64,000 nucleotides of DNA from an uncultured Paracoccaceae bacterium (GCA_947488175.1 CANKYO010000002.1:496001-560000); one strand, 5' to 3'. Counted from the first letter of the stretch, positions 51,619 through 60,862 are shown. The notes: generated by a model from the letters alone, not told the origin. Made by a program: numbers and translations.

Positions 51619-52000
51619 CGTCTAACCTCCGCTGGAGTAGCGCCTGTATTTCCTTGAGGGCCTCCTCGGAGATGCCATCGTCATCGACCAGACGGGCGAC
51701 CATGGACGCAGGTGTGCCATCAAACAGCTTGTTCGACAGATCACGCAGCGTCTTGGCCTGATAGGCATCTTTTTCCAACACGGGTGAATAGATGAATGTC
51801 TTGCCCTGCTTTTCGCTGGTCACGAAACCCTTTTGTTCCATGATCCGCAGGATCGTCGCGGCAGATGTATAGGCAAGGTTGCGGTCGGGATTCAGCCGGG
51901 CCAGCATATCGCGCACGCTGCCTTCACCCATTGCCCAAAGCTCTGTCATGAACTCCAGTTCGACTTCCGTCAAAAACTCGTTACGCTTTCTCTGCCGCAT
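51605..52000 (-). CDS. BlaI/MecI/CopY family transcriptional regulator
   Basis: A 131-residue winged-helix repressor: ELEFMTELWAMGEGSVRDMLARL and ATILRIMEQKGFVTSEKQGKTFIY are typical of the family, with a C-terminal dimerisation helix. It is the upstream gene of the pair with the M56 protease and presumably represses its own promoter until cleaved. The 79 bases upstream (to 52080) contain the paired arms TTGGTCTGCTCG... without a clear palindrome. Confidence 0.87.
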   Translation of the reverse strand: MRQRKRNEFLTEVELEFMTELWAMGEGSVRDMLARLNPDRNLAYTSAATILRIMEQKGFVTSEKQGKTFIYSPVLEKDAYQAKTLRDLSNKLFDGTPASMVARLVDDDGISEEALKEIQALLQRRLDDDFT

Positions 52001-52079
52001 CTATTGTCCCGTCACGTGTTGGTCTGCTCGTCCCCCCACGGGGGCAGTAAATACGAAAGACGTCGCATCTCCAAGCATT

Positions 52080-52358
52080 TCAAACTTTCCAAAAGCAGAA
52101 GATCAGCCAAGCTATAGCGAGGCCGAGTGGCACCCAAAGCGGCGTGCCGAAGATCCCAAGCCACGCGAGAGAGATGTAAGCCGACCCAAGCAACCCCAGA
52201 AACAGCCGGTCACCGCGCGTCGTGGTCAGCCGCAGCACGCCCTTGCGTTCGCTTGTACCCGGCCAACGGATTTCGATGAAGGTGATCACCCCGATTGCCG
52301 CGAACAACGCGATGAAAAAGGCGGCGGTTTGCCATGTCCAGGCCATCCATGACAGCAT
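52080..52358 (-). CDS. glpU: DUF2160 small membrane protein of the glycerol transporter operon
   Basis: A 92-residue protein with three hydrophobic segments; MLSWMAWTWQTAAFFIALF begins the typical DUF2160 sequence. In Rhizobium leguminosarum glpU encodes such a protein next to the glycerol ABC transporter genes; its role is unknown. It starts right at the stop codon of the GlpQ-type permease, so it is co-translated with it. ATG 52358 is preferred over an in-frame start 7 codons upstream inside the permease gene. Confidence 0.8.
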   Translation of the reverse strand: MLSWMAWTWQTAAFFIALFAAIGVITFIEIRWPGTSERKGVLRLTTTRGDRLFLGLLGSAYISLAWLGIFGTPLWVPLGLAIAWLIFCFWKV

Positions 52359-52359
52359 C

Positions 52360-53157
52360 TCAGACCCTCCCCAGGGCAAAGCCCTTGGCGATATAGTTGC
52401 GCACGAAATAAATCACGATGGCCCCGGGAATGATGGTCAGTGTACCGGCGGCGGCCAGCAGGCCCAACTCATAGCCCGCACTTGATGCGGTCTTGGTCAT
52501 CTCAGCCGCAATCGGTTTCGCATACACCGCCGTCAGGTTCTTGGCCAGCAGCAATTCGACCCACGAAAACATGAAGCAGAAGAAGGCCGCGACCCCGACG
52601 CCGGCCTTGATCGCGGGAAGAAAGATCGTGATGAAAAAGCGCGGAAAGGAATAGCCGTCGATGTAAGCAGTTTCGTCAAGTTCCTTGGGCACCCCGCTCA
52701 TGAACCCTTCCAAAATCCAGACCGCCAGCGGGATGTTGAACAGGCAATGGGCCAGCGCCACCGCGATATGCGTATCGAACAGACCCACGGCAGAATAGAG
52801 TTGGAAGAACGGCAGGACAAAGACGGCGGCAGGGGCCATCCGGTTGGTCAGAAGCCAGAAGAACAGCGTCTTGTCGCCCAAGAACCGATAACGTGAAAAG
52901 GCATAAGCGGCGGGCAGGGCAACACAGATCGAAATCACGGTGTTTAGCGACACGTAGATGATCGAATTGACATAGGCCCAATACCAGGACGGATCGGTAA
53001 AGATGGTGATGTAATTGTCCCAGGTGAATGTCTGCGGAAACAGCGAAAAGCCCGACAGGATCTCGTTCGTTGTCTTAAAGCTCATCGCGATCAGCCAATA
53101 GATCGGCAGCATCAGGAACAGGATATAGAGAATGGGGATCAGGCTGCGTTTTCTCAT
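52360..53157 (-). CDS. glpQ: Glycerol ABC transporter permease
   Basis: Permease of 265 residues with about six membrane segments and the EAA loop (ELDETAYIDGYSFPRFFITIFLP). The combination with DUF2160, a large binding protein and two ATPases identifies the glycerol importer known from Rhizobium (GlpSTPQUV). N-terminal hydrophobic segment IPILYILFLMLPIYWLIAMSF. It overlaps the other permease by ATGA. Substrate assignment comes from family and context. Confidence 0.85.
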   Translation of the reverse strand: MRKRSLIPILYILFLMLPIYWLIAMSFKTTNEILSGFSLFPQTFTWDNYITIFTDPSWYWAYVNSIIYVSLNTVISICVALPAAYAFSRYRFLGDKTLFFWLLTNRMAPAAVFVLPFFQLYSAVGLFDTHIAVALAHCLFNIPLAVWILEGFMSGVPKELDETAYIDGYSFPRFFITIFLPAIKAGVGVAAFFCFMFSWVELLLAKNLTAVYAKPIAAEMTKTASSAGYELGLLAAAGTLTIIPGAIVIYFVRNYIAKGFALGRV

Positions 53158-54017
53158 TTCCCGTCATCCTTCGTCATCAATGTGTAGAACAGCCACGATA
53201 CCAGCAGCGTGATCGCGAAATAGATCAGCGACATTGCCGCCGCAGGCCCAAGGTCGAACTGCCCCAGCGCGATCTTGACCAGATCAATCGACAGGAATGT
53301 CGTGGAATTGCCAGGGCCGCCGCCGGTCATCACGAACACTTCGGTGTAGATGTTGAAACTGTCCATGAACCGCAAAAGGATCGCGATGGTCAGCACCTGC
53401 TTCATCTTGGGCAACTGGATATAGCGGAACACCGACCAACTGGACGCGCCGTCGATCTTCGCCGCCTGATAGTATGCATCAGGGATCGACACGAGCCCGG
53501 CATAACACAGCAGCACCACGAGTGAGGTCCAGTGCCAGACATCCATCGTGACGATGGTGACCCATGCCGCGAACGGGTCCTGGGTCATGTCGTAATCAAT
53601 GCCAAGGGTCGTGTTCATCAAATAGCCCAAAAGACCGATATCGGGCAGGGTAAAGATGTTCCACATCGCCCCAACGACATTCCAGGGGATCAGCATCGGC
53701 AGGGCCATCAGCACCAGACAGACAGGCACCCAGATACCTTTGCGCGGCATGGCGAGCGCGATGACGATGCCCAGCGGAATTTCGATCAGCAGGATGATGG
53801 TGGTAAACAGGATCTGGCGGCCGAGGGCGGCGTGGAACCGTTCGGAGTTCAAAAGATCCTCGAACCAACCAACGCCGTGCCAGAAGAACACGTTATTGCC
53901 GAATGTTTCCTGCACCGAATAATTGACCACCGTCATCATCGGGATCAGCGCATTGAAGGCGACCAGTAAGAGGACCGGCAAGACGAAAAACCACGCCTTT
54001 TGATTTTGTGTTTTCAT
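53154..54017 (-). CDS. glpP: Glycerol ABC transporter permease
   Basis: Permease of 287 residues, six segments, EAA loop AAKIDGASSWSVFRYIQLP. I chose ATG 54017, preceded by GGGAGACG, which gives the expected N-terminus (MKTQNQKAWFFVLPVL...); the open frame continues 29 codons upstream through a palindrome and is not coding there. It is co-translated with glpQ. The 55-base gap to glpT contains a REP-like hairpin. Confidence 0.85.
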   Translation of the reverse strand: MKTQNQKAWFFVLPVLLLVAFNALIPMMTVVNYSVQETFGNNVFFWHGVGWFEDLLNSERFHAALGRQILFTTIILLIEIPLGIVIALAMPRKGIWVPVCLVLMALPMLIPWNVVGAMWNIFTLPDIGLLGYLMNTTLGIDYDMTQDPFAAWVTIVTMDVWHWTSLVVLLCYAGLVSIPDAYYQAAKIDGASSWSVFRYIQLPKMKQVLTIAILLRFMDSFNIYTEVFVMTGGGPGNSTTFLSIDLVKIALGQFDLGPAAAMSLIYFAITLLVSWLFYTLMTKDDGK

Positions 54018-54035
54018 GATGTCGTCTCCCGTAGG

Positions 54036-54053
54036 ATGGGTGCTTGCACCCAT
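54036..54053. repeat. REP-like palindrome ATGGGTGC-TT-GCACCCAT in the glp operon
   Basis: Perfect 8-base arms with a 2-base centre, in the gap between glpT and glpP. A similar palindrome is at 45718-45732. In an mRNA it would form a stable hairpin able to set the relative expression of the ATPase and permease parts of the operon. Confidence 0.5.
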
Positions 54054-54072
54054 GTTCCCTGCGCCGTGCCGG

Positions 54073-55146
54073 TCATTCCGCTGCCCTCGTCGCGATCCAG
54101 CCATCGCGGTAAAGCCGCGTCTTGCTGGGATCGAATGACAGATGTGTGGCGGCCCCCTGTAGCGGTGCTTCGCCCTCGATAATCGCTTTCACAGTTTCAT
54201 GGCCGACCTTTGCCTCGACCACCGCGTGCCGGCCGACATCGGACACCTTGTGCACAAATGCAGGCAAGCCGTGATCGCCCAGTGTGACGAACTCCGGCCG
54301 CACGCCGATCTGCGCCGTGCCGGTCCCCTGTTCAATCTCGCCTTCCAGCGTGATCAGCGTGTTCTCAAAGAACGCCCCGCCATCGCGGACCTCGCAAGGC
54401 AGCACATTCATCCCCGGTGAGCCGATGAAATGGCCCACAAACGTGTGCGCCGGACGTTCAAAGAGCTCCACCGGCGTGCCAATCTGCACGATCTCACCGT
54501 CCTGCATGACGACGACCTGATCGGCGAATGTCAGAGCCTCGGTCTGGTCATGCGTGACGTAGATCATCGTCGCGCGCACCTTTTGGTGGAGCTCTTTCAG
54601 CTTGGACCGCAGCTTCCACTTCAGATGCGGGTCAATGACGGTGAGTGGTTCGTCAAACATGACGACATTCACGTCGTCACGGACCAGACCACGGCCCATA
54701 CTGATCTTTTGCTTGTTATCGGGCGACAGGCCTGCGGCTTTTTTGCCCATCATGTCGGTAACTTCCAGCATCTCGGCAATCGCCATGACGCGGGTGTTCA
54801 CTGTCGTCTCGTCCACCCCGCGATTCCGCAGAGGAAAGGCGAGGTTATCGAAAACCGTCATGGTGTCGTAGATCACGGGGAACTGGAACACCTGCGCGAT
54901 GTTGCGCTGGTTGGGGGGCAGGTGGGTGACATCCTTGTCATCAAACAGGATCTTGCCGTTCGACGGCGTCAGCAGCCCCGAAATGATGTTCAACAGTGTG
55001 GATTTGCCGCAGCCGGACGGGCCTAGCAGGGCGTAGGCGCCGCCATCAGACCATTCCAGATCAATTTCCTTGAGCGCATAATCATCCGGTCCTTTGGGGT
55101 TGTCGTAATAGCTGTGCTTGAGGTCAGAGAGCGTGATCTTGGCCAT
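54073..55146 (-). CDS. glpT: Glycerol ABC transporter ATP-binding protein
   Basis: ATPase of 357 residues with Walker A GPSGCGKST, signature-region LSPDNKQKISMGRG, Walker B VVMFDEPLTVIDP, switch His in YVTHDQTEALT and a C-terminal TOBE-like domain. Note that the signature reads SPDNKQK instead of SGGQ, which is a feature of one of the two glycerol ATPases in these systems. Its ATG shares one base with the stop of the second ATPase gene. Confidence 0.85.
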   Translation of the reverse strand: MAKITLSDLKHSYYDNPKGPDDYALKEIDLEWSDGGAYALLGPSGCGKSTLLNIISGLLTPSNGKILFDDKDVTHLPPNQRNIAQVFQFPVIYDTMTVFDNLAFPLRNRGVDETTVNTRVMAIAEMLEVTDMMGKKAAGLSPDNKQKISMGRGLVRDDVNVVMFDEPLTVIDPHLKWKLRSKLKELHQKVRATMIYVTHDQTEALTFADQVVVMQDGEIVQIGTPVELFERPAHTFVGHFIGSPGMNVLPCEVRDGGAFFENTLITLEGEIEQGTGTAQIGVRPEFVTLGDHGLPAFVHKVSDVGRHAVVEAKVGHETVKAIIEGEAPLQGAATHLSFDPSKTRLYRDGWIATRAAE

Positions 55147-56219
55147 CAGACGGCACCTCCGGCAACGACTTGGCCATCTTCAGCGAACAGCATGCATGCG
55201 GACGGGTCGAGGTAGAAAGGGTGATCCTCGCCCACCTGATATGGATGCACACCATGCGACAAGGATACCCAATCAGCATCCGGCATGGCGAAGTGGGCGC
55301 TGCTTTCCGACCCACTGAGCTCTGTGACCAGCACGCGACCGTTCAGTTTGACGGTGTTCGCGGGGCTGGGTTTGGGCGTCACATGATGCGGCCGGACCGC
55401 GATTTGATAGTCGCCGTCAGGCGCATCCTTCATCTTGGCGGAATCCCAGCGCGCGCTGTTGCCCATGATTAGCGTGCTACCCATTTTGGTGACCTTGGCG
55501 ACGTTGATCGGCGGATCTGAAAACACCTTGGCCGCTGTCAGCGTCTGCGGCTTGCGATAAATCTCGGCGGTGGGGCCGAATTGTGCGACATTCCCGTCAT
55601 CCATCAGCGCGGTGGACCCGCCTAGCAGCAGCGCCTCCTCCGGTTCCGACGTGGCATAAACCACCACGGCCCCACGCCCCGCGAAAAGTTCCGGCAGCTG
55701 TTCGCGCAATTCCTCGCGCAATTTATAATCAAGATTTGCCAGCGGCTCATCCAGAAACACCGCCCGGCTTTCCTTTGCAATCGCGCGGGCCAATGCAGTG
55801 CGCTGCTGCTGCCCGCCGGACAATTCATGCGGGCGGCGATGCAGCATGGGGCGCAGTTGCAGGATATCCGCAGCCTCTTCCACGCGGCCCTGAATTTCGG
55901 ATTTCGCCATGCCTGCAACCTTCAGGGGGGAGGCAATGTTGTCGAAAACCGTCATATGGGGGTAGTTGACAAAAAACTGGTGGACCAGGCTGATATTCCG
56001 CTTCTGCGTGCTCAGCTTGGTGACGTCCTGACCATCCATCTCAATCGTGCCAGCGGCGATTGGATCCAAGCCTGCCATCAGCTTGATCAGGGATGTCTTT
56101 CCCGCGCCGGTTTCGCCCAAGAGCACGTTGAAATGCCCGGTCTGAAACGTCAGCGATGTGGGTTTGATATGGGTCTGCCCGGCGACCACTTTGGTGATTT
56201 TATTGAGTGTGATGGTCAT
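55146..56219 (-). CDS. glpS: Glycerol ABC transporter ATP-binding protein
   Basis: Second ATPase, 357 residues: Walker A LGETGAGKTS, signature HELSGGQQQRTALARA, Walker B AVFLDEPLANLDYK, a switch region reading VYATSEPEEALLL (Ser in place of the usual switch His), and a C-terminal regulatory domain. With GlpT it should form a heterodimer in which each partner supplies one normal site. ATG 56219; the frame extends upstream without support. Gap to the binding-protein gene 81 bases. Confidence 0.85.
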   Translation of the reverse strand: MTITLNKITKVVAGQTHIKPTSLTFQTGHFNVLLGETGAGKTSLIKLMAGLDPIAAGTIEMDGQDVTKLSTQKRNISLVHQFFVNYPHMTVFDNIASPLKVAGMAKSEIQGRVEEAADILQLRPMLHRRPHELSGGQQQRTALARAIAKESRAVFLDEPLANLDYKLREELREQLPELFAGRGAVVVYATSEPEEALLLGGSTALMDDGNVAQFGPTAEIYRKPQTLTAAKVFSDPPINVAKVTKMGSTLIMGNSARWDSAKMKDAPDGDYQIAVRPHHVTPKPSPANTVKLNGRVLVTELSGSESSAHFAMPDADWVSLSHGVHPYQVGEDHPFYLDPSACMLFAEDGQVVAGGAV

Positions 56220-56300
56220 GACATGCCCTTTGGTAATGGCCGGGGCGCGGACGCCCCGACCGGTGTCGGCGCCACCCGAAGGCGGCACCCGACAGGGAGC

Positions 56301-58037
56301 TTATTCAGAAGCCCAGCGGGCGACGAGTTCGTCATAGTTGACAGTCTCGCCCTGCGGCTTCTCGTTCTCCAGCGGTGGCTTGGCACCGCCATTGGCGAAC
56401 CAGTATTCCGCGTCACGCTCTTCATTCAGGCGCGGGCCACAGCCGCCATAGACATTCGCTGCCTCATCGGCCTGCTGCATCCGGGCCATGGTGATGTCCA
56501 TCTCTTCGGCCAGACGATCCATGGCTTCCTGCGGTGTGAACGCGCCAGAGTTCACGTCACCGATCTGCTGCCACCAGATTTGGGCCAGCTTCGGATAATC
56601 AGGCACGTTGATGCCCGTCGGTGACCAAGCAACCCGATCAGGTGAGCGGTAGAATTCTACCAGACCACCCAGTTGCGGTGCGCGTTCGGTGAAGGATTCA
56701 TGATTGACCGAACTGTCGCGGATAAAGGTCAGACCCACATGGGACTTCTTCACATCAACAGTTTTGGACGTCACGAACTGGGCATAAAGCCAGGCGGCCT
56801 GCGCACGGTCAGCCGGTGTGGATGTCAGGAAGGTCCAGGACCCCACGTCCTGATACCCGACCTTCTGACCTTCTTCCCAGTACGGACCGTGCGGGGAAGG
56901 GGCCATGCGCCACAGCGGATTGCCATCGGCGTCCACCGTATTGTTACCCGCGGACTGCGGGGCAACCATGTCGGCGGTAAAGGCGGTGTACCAGAAAATC
57001 TGCTGGGCCACGTTGCCTTGCGCTAGCGCAGGCAGTGACTGGTAGAAGTCATAGCTTGCCGCGGCGGGAGGAGCATAGTTGCGCAACCATTCGTCCCATT
57101 TGCGGATCGCATAAACCGCCGCTGGGCCATTGGCCGCACCACCGCGCGACACTGATGCGCCGACAGGGTTACAGGTCCCAGCTTCCATCCGGATGCCCCA
57201 TTCATCGATGGGTATGCCATTAGGCTCACCTACGGACCCAGCACCAGCCATGGACAGCCACGCATCGGTCATCCGCCAGCCCAGATCAGGCGCACGCTTG
57301 CCGTAATCCATGTGGCCATAGATGCGCACACCGTCGATCTCCTGCACGTCGTTGCTGAAGAACTCGGCGATGTCCTCGTAAGCGGACCAGTTGACCGGCA
57401 CGCCCAGCTCATAGCCGTACTTTGCCTGGAACTGTTCCTTAAGGTCTTCGCGGTCGAACCAGTCCTTGCGGAACCAGTAAAGGTTGGCGAATTGCTGATC
57501 CGGCAACTGATAGAGGTTGCCATCCGGACCGGTGGTGAACTGGATGCCCATGAAGTCGTCAAGGTCCAGTGTTGGTGATGTGGTGTCGGCCCAGTCGCCG
57601 CCCATCATCTCGGTCAGGTTATAGGCCTGCTGCAGACGCGAATGGGTGCCGATCAGGTCACTGTCATTGACGTAACCATCATAAAGGTTCCGGTTGGTCT
57701 GCATCTGGGTCTGGACCGCCTGAACGACTTCACCTTCGCCCAGGATCTGGTGGTTGACCTTGATGCCCGTGATTTCCTCGAACGCGCGCGTCAGCACTTC
57801 GCTTTCGTAGGAATGGGTTGGAATGCCTTCCGACAGGACGTTGATTTCCATACCGGCATAGGGCTCGGCGGCCTGAATGAACCACTGCATTTCAGCCAGC
57901 TGTTCATCTTTCGATAATGTGGATGGCTGGAATTCCTGATCAATCCAACGCTGTGCTGCGGCTTCGTCGGCCACAGCGAAATTGGACCCCGCAAACACGG
58001 CAGAGACCGCGACTGCGGAGAGCAGATACTTACGCAT
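56301..58037 (-). CDS. glpV: Glycerol ABC transporter substrate-binding protein
   Basis: Large periplasmic binding protein of 578 residues with signal peptide (basic start MRKYLLSAVAVSAVFAG, cleavage after NFAVA) and mature start DEAAAQRWIDQEFQPSTLSK, matching the long glycerol-type binding proteins rather than the 400-residue sugar binders. First gene of the operon. Upstream (58038-58278) lies a 241-base AT-rich spacer with the promoter region and a small palindrome. The glpD and glpR genes that accompany this system elsewhere are not in the window. Confidence 0.85.
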   Translation of the reverse strand: MRKYLLSAVAVSAVFAGSNFAVADEAAAQRWIDQEFQPSTLSKDEQLAEMQWFIQAAEPYAGMEINVLSEGIPTHSYESEVLTRAFEEITGIKVNHQILGEGEVVQAVQTQMQTNRNLYDGYVNDSDLIGTHSRLQQAYNLTEMMGGDWADTTSPTLDLDDFMGIQFTTGPDGNLYQLPDQQFANLYWFRKDWFDREDLKEQFQAKYGYELGVPVNWSAYEDIAEFFSNDVQEIDGVRIYGHMDYGKRAPDLGWRMTDAWLSMAGAGSVGEPNGIPIDEWGIRMEAGTCNPVGASVSRGGAANGPAAVYAIRKWDEWLRNYAPPAAASYDFYQSLPALAQGNVAQQIFWYTAFTADMVAPQSAGNNTVDADGNPLWRMAPSPHGPYWEEGQKVGYQDVGSWTFLTSTPADRAQAAWLYAQFVTSKTVDVKKSHVGLTFIRDSSVNHESFTERAPQLGGLVEFYRSPDRVAWSPTGINVPDYPKLAQIWWQQIGDVNSGAFTPQEAMDRLAEEMDITMARMQQADEAANVYGGCGPRLNEERDAEYWFANGGAKPPLENEKPQGETVNYDELVARWASE

Positions 58038-58116
58038 CTTGTCTCCTCCCTTGAGATTATGTGAGCCGGTTTTTGCCGACTGCCTTACCTTGGGTCCGAT
58101 TGAGCGGGTTTGTCAA

Positions 58117-58130
58117 ACTAAAATCTTAGT
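58117..58130. promoter_or_regulatory. Palindrome in the spacer upstream of the glycerol operon
   Basis: ACTAA-AATC-TTAGT, perfect, about 80-93 bases before the glpV start. Just downstream on the minus strand is TTGACA (complement of 58111-58116), a possible -35 element, though I see no matching -10. The rest of the 58038-58278 spacer is AT-rich and shows no gene. Confidence 0.35.
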
Positions 58131-58278
58131 ATTAATGAAGGTAGAATTAAATCATTGAATATATTATTAAAAATGCGTGACCGAACTTGGCTTTGATGGT
58201 CCCGGCGACCCACTGTCAAGGGATCGCCGCCCCTTCAAATCACGGTTTCGTGAGAAGACTCACCCGAAACGGATGGGT

Positions 58279-59070
58279 TCAGGTCGCCGGTTTCGGCCCA
58301 TGATCCAACCGGGTGATATGGTCTGCGATGTCTGACGGAAAATACCGCCGCACCAGCGGGTCATGCCCCGGAACAATCAGGGTCGGGGCAGAGGCGAGGC
58401 GGTGCAACGTGTCAAACCCGTCCAGCATGTCCTGCAGGTCCACGACAATCGGAAACGGTTTTCGCGCGACAAAGTTTTCATAGTAATGCGCGGCGTCAGA
58501 CGCCAGCACCAGCCAGCCTGCGACTGTCCTGACCCGCACGCATTGCAGGCCGCGTGAATGACCGCCGATGCAATGCACCGTGACGCCATCAGCCACCTCA
58601 GCCTCGCCATCATGAAAGACCAGTTTGCCGGAATAAAGCCGTTTGACGGCCTCGCAGACATGGCCTGCGGTGAACGGCATCCGCAGCGTGTCGTGACACA
58701 TGCAGGGGCCGGTGGCATAGGCCATTTCAGCGGCTTGCATATGCAGGGTTGCATTGGGAAACAGATGCAATCCGCCCGCATGATCATAATGCAAATGGGT
58801 CACGATCACGGTGGTGATATCGTCTGGTGTCAGGCCCAGCGGCGCCAGTGCGTCTGCCGGGTCCATGCGAATGGGGCGGTCACGATCAGCTGCCTCGGCA
58901 TCGTCATAGCCGGTATCGACAAGAATCACCTGTTTGTCGCGCCGCAGCACCCACATGAAATAATCCATCGGATGGGGGGCATCGTGATTGTCGTCAAAGA
59001 TAAAACTATCGGCCCGGGTTCGCGCATTTCGGTCGGCATATTTGACCGCGTGGACCTCCCAATCGCTCAT
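58279..59070 (-). CDS. N-acyl homoserine lactonase family protein (MBL fold)
   Basis: Metallo-beta-lactamase-fold hydrolase of 263 residues with the metal motif HLHYDHAGG in TTVIVTHLHYDHAGG (about residue 90), and later DTLRMPF, CIGGHSRG and VLASDAAHYYEN. It resembles AHL lactonases of the AttM/AiiB group, which open homoserine lactones, but paralogs open other lactones. Here its ATG overlaps the stop of a small monooxygenase gene that in turn overlaps a tripartite tricarboxylate transporter gene, so catabolism of a lactone is a better reading than quorum quenching (inference). Confidence 0.8.
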   Translation of the reverse strand: MSDWEVHAVKYADRNARTRADSFIFDDNHDAPHPMDYFMWVLRRDKQVILVDTGYDDAEAADRDRPIRMDPADALAPLGLTPDDITTVIVTHLHYDHAGGLHLFPNATLHMQAAEMAYATGPCMCHDTLRMPFTAGHVCEAVKRLYSGKLVFHDGEAEVADGVTVHCIGGHSRGLQCVRVRTVAGWLVLASDAAHYYENFVARKPFPIVVDLQDMLDGFDTLHRLASAPTLIVPGHDPLVRRYFPSDIADHITRLDHGPKPAT

Positions 59071-59357
59071 GACATCACCGTATCAAAAGTCACCACAGTT
59101 TTATCGGCAAGTAGCGGCGCGCTGGCGGCGTCGAAGATTAGGAAATGTTCGCTGGCCAGATGGGCGTCAAACCCGGCCCGGTCGGTGTAAAGCTCGTAAA
59201 GAAAGACAGCATCGGGATCGGCGCTGTCGGTGGCGACATCGAAACGGTGACAATCCGGCTCTGTCCGCAAGGAGGTCTTCGCATTCTTCAGCATCATGGG
59301 CATGAACTCCTCTTGCTTGCCGGGTTTCAGCCGCAGCATCACACAGACAGCATACAT
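59067..59357 (-). CDS. Putative quinol monooxygenase (ABM domain)
   Basis: A 96-residue antibiotic-biosynthesis-monooxygenase domain protein (ferredoxin-like dimer fold): VCVMLRLKPGKQEEFMPMML at the N-terminus, CHRFDVATDSADPDAVFLYELYTDRAGFDAHL in two strands and helices, then ASEHFLIFDAASAPLL. YgiN-like proteins are cofactor-free oxygenases, but many members have no proven activity. Its ATG shares a base with the TctA stop (TAATG), and its end overlaps the lactonase gene by ATGA. Confidence 0.8.
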   Translation of the reverse strand: MYAVCVMLRLKPGKQEEFMPMMLKNAKTSLRTEPDCHRFDVATDSADPDAVFLYELYTDRAGFDAHLASEHFLIFDAASAPLLADKTVVTFDTVMS

Positions 59358-60862
59358 TACGTCCCCCTTATTTTTGCAAATCCTCTTTTGACAACGGGTG
59401 CTTGGCTCAAAGTCAAAGCTATATTCAACGTCAGCAGGATCGCAGCACCTGGTCTGCTGACAAAAACCGAAAGATCACCATCTGACAAGAGCAACGACCG
59501 GCGGAAGGTTTCATCAAACAAACCGCCAAGAATGACGCCGATGACCAGCGGTGCAATCGGATATTTCATCAGGTTCATGAAATAGGCGACGGCCCCAACC
59601 CCCAGCATCAGATAAAGATCATTAATCCCGCCGCCCACGCTGAACGATCCGATTGTCGTCAGCACCATGACGACAGGCAAGAACACGGTTTGCGGGATGC
59701 GCAGGATCTGAATGAATATCCTGGCCGTAAACAGCCCCATCAGGAACATGGTGAAAGAGGCCAGAACCATGATTGCCACCACCCGCAGAATAATGGCCGG
59801 GTCAATGGTGGGCCCCGGGATGATGTTGTTAAGCTTGAACGCCCCCATCAGCGCCGCCGCGGGGGGTGAACCGGGGATGCCGAGAACCAAAAGCGGGATC
59901 AGTGCGCCGCCGATACAAGCGTTGTTGGCAGTCTCAGAGCTCAGTAGTCCTTCCATTGATCCTTTGCCGAAATTCTTGCCATCTGAACTGACGGATTTGC
60001 CGACCCCGTAACTGACCCAGCCTGCCACATCCTCGCCAACACCGGGCAAGGCGCCGACACCGGTGCCGATGACGCCTGAACGTGCGATTGTGGGCATATG
60101 TCGGCGTATCACCGGCAGGTTCGGCAGAATGCGCCCCTTCAGGCTGATGATCTGGCCCATATCCATGTGCCGCAAACCGTCGATGATCTGGGGCACCGCA
60201 AAGGCTCCCATCAGCACGGGCACCACCTGAAACCCCGAAAAAAGGTAAGACCAGCCAAAGGTATAACGCGGCTCTGACAATAGCGGATCAAGACCCACCA
60301 TCGCCATGGCCAAACCCGCTAGCCCCGCGATCCAGCCTTTGACGACGATATCTTCGCTCATCAACGTCCCCGACAGCAGAATACCAAACAGCGCCAGCAA
60401 CGCCTTTTCCGGGCTGGCGATGGACTGGCTGATCAGCAGCAAAAGCCAGACAAAGATCAGCAAAGCGAAGGTCCCGATCAGCGTCCCGATAAAGCTGGCG
60501 GTGGTGGTCAGACCCAACGCTTCGGCGCCGCGTCCAGCCTTGGCCAGTGGATGCCCGTCCATTGCGGTTGCAGCGCTGGCTGCCGTGCCCGGGATATTCA
60601 GCAGGATAGACGGATAAGACCCGCCATAAATCGCCCCGACATACGCCCCCAAAAGCGCGATCAGCGAATAATCCAGCGGGATCTTGTTGCCGAAAAACCC
60701 GGTCAGGATGGTAACAGCGAGCGTCGCCGTCAGGCCGGGCAAGGCACCAAAGACGATGCCCAGAAACACGGACACAACAATGTAGACATAGGCGACCGGG
60801 TCCGTGATCAGGTCCCAAAATGCACCGCCGAAACCGGCCAGTTGGGTCAGCGCGAACTCCAT
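59357..60862 (-). CDS. Tripartite tricarboxylate transporter permease, TctA family
   Basis: Large membrane subunit, 501 residues with about ten hydrophobic segments. Family signature near the start: GIVFGALPGLTATLAVTIL, and GVGALPGVGEDVAGWVSYG later. The start ATG 60862 shares one base with the TctB stop (TGATG); the much longer upstream frame is not real. It forms a secondary transporter with TctB and the periplasmic TctC protein; substrates are citrate-like or other carboxylates. Confidence 0.92.
   Translation of the reverse strand: MEFALTQLAGFGGAFWDLITDPVAYVYIVVSVFLGIVFGALPGLTATLAVTILTGFFGNKIPLDYSLIALLGAYVGAIYGGSYPSILLNIPGTAASAATAMDGHPLAKAGRGAEALGLTTTASFIGTLIGTFALLIFVWLLLLISQSIASPEKALLALFGILLSGTLMSEDIVVKGWIAGLAGLAMAMVGLDPLLSEPRYTFGWSYLFSGFQVVPVLMGAFAVPQIIDGLRHMDMGQIISLKGRILPNLPVIRRHMPTIARSGVIGTGVGALPGVGEDVAGWVSYGVGKSVSSDGKNFGKGSMEGLLSSETANNACIGGALIPLLVLGIPGSPPAAALMGAFKLNNIIPGPTIDPAIILRVVAIMVLASFTMFLMGLFTARIFIQILRIPQTVFLPVVMVLTTIGSFSVGGGINDLYLMLGVGAVAYFMNLMKYPIAPLVIGVILGGLFDETFRRSLLLSDGDLSVFVSRPGAAILLTLNIALTLSQAPVVKRGFAKIRGT

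Noticed and set aside
58279..59070. Reading the MBL hydrolase as a quorum-quenching enzyme
   Set aside because: The family resemblance is real, but co-translation with a carboxylate transporter and a monooxygenase favours a metabolic lactone; kept as alternative only.
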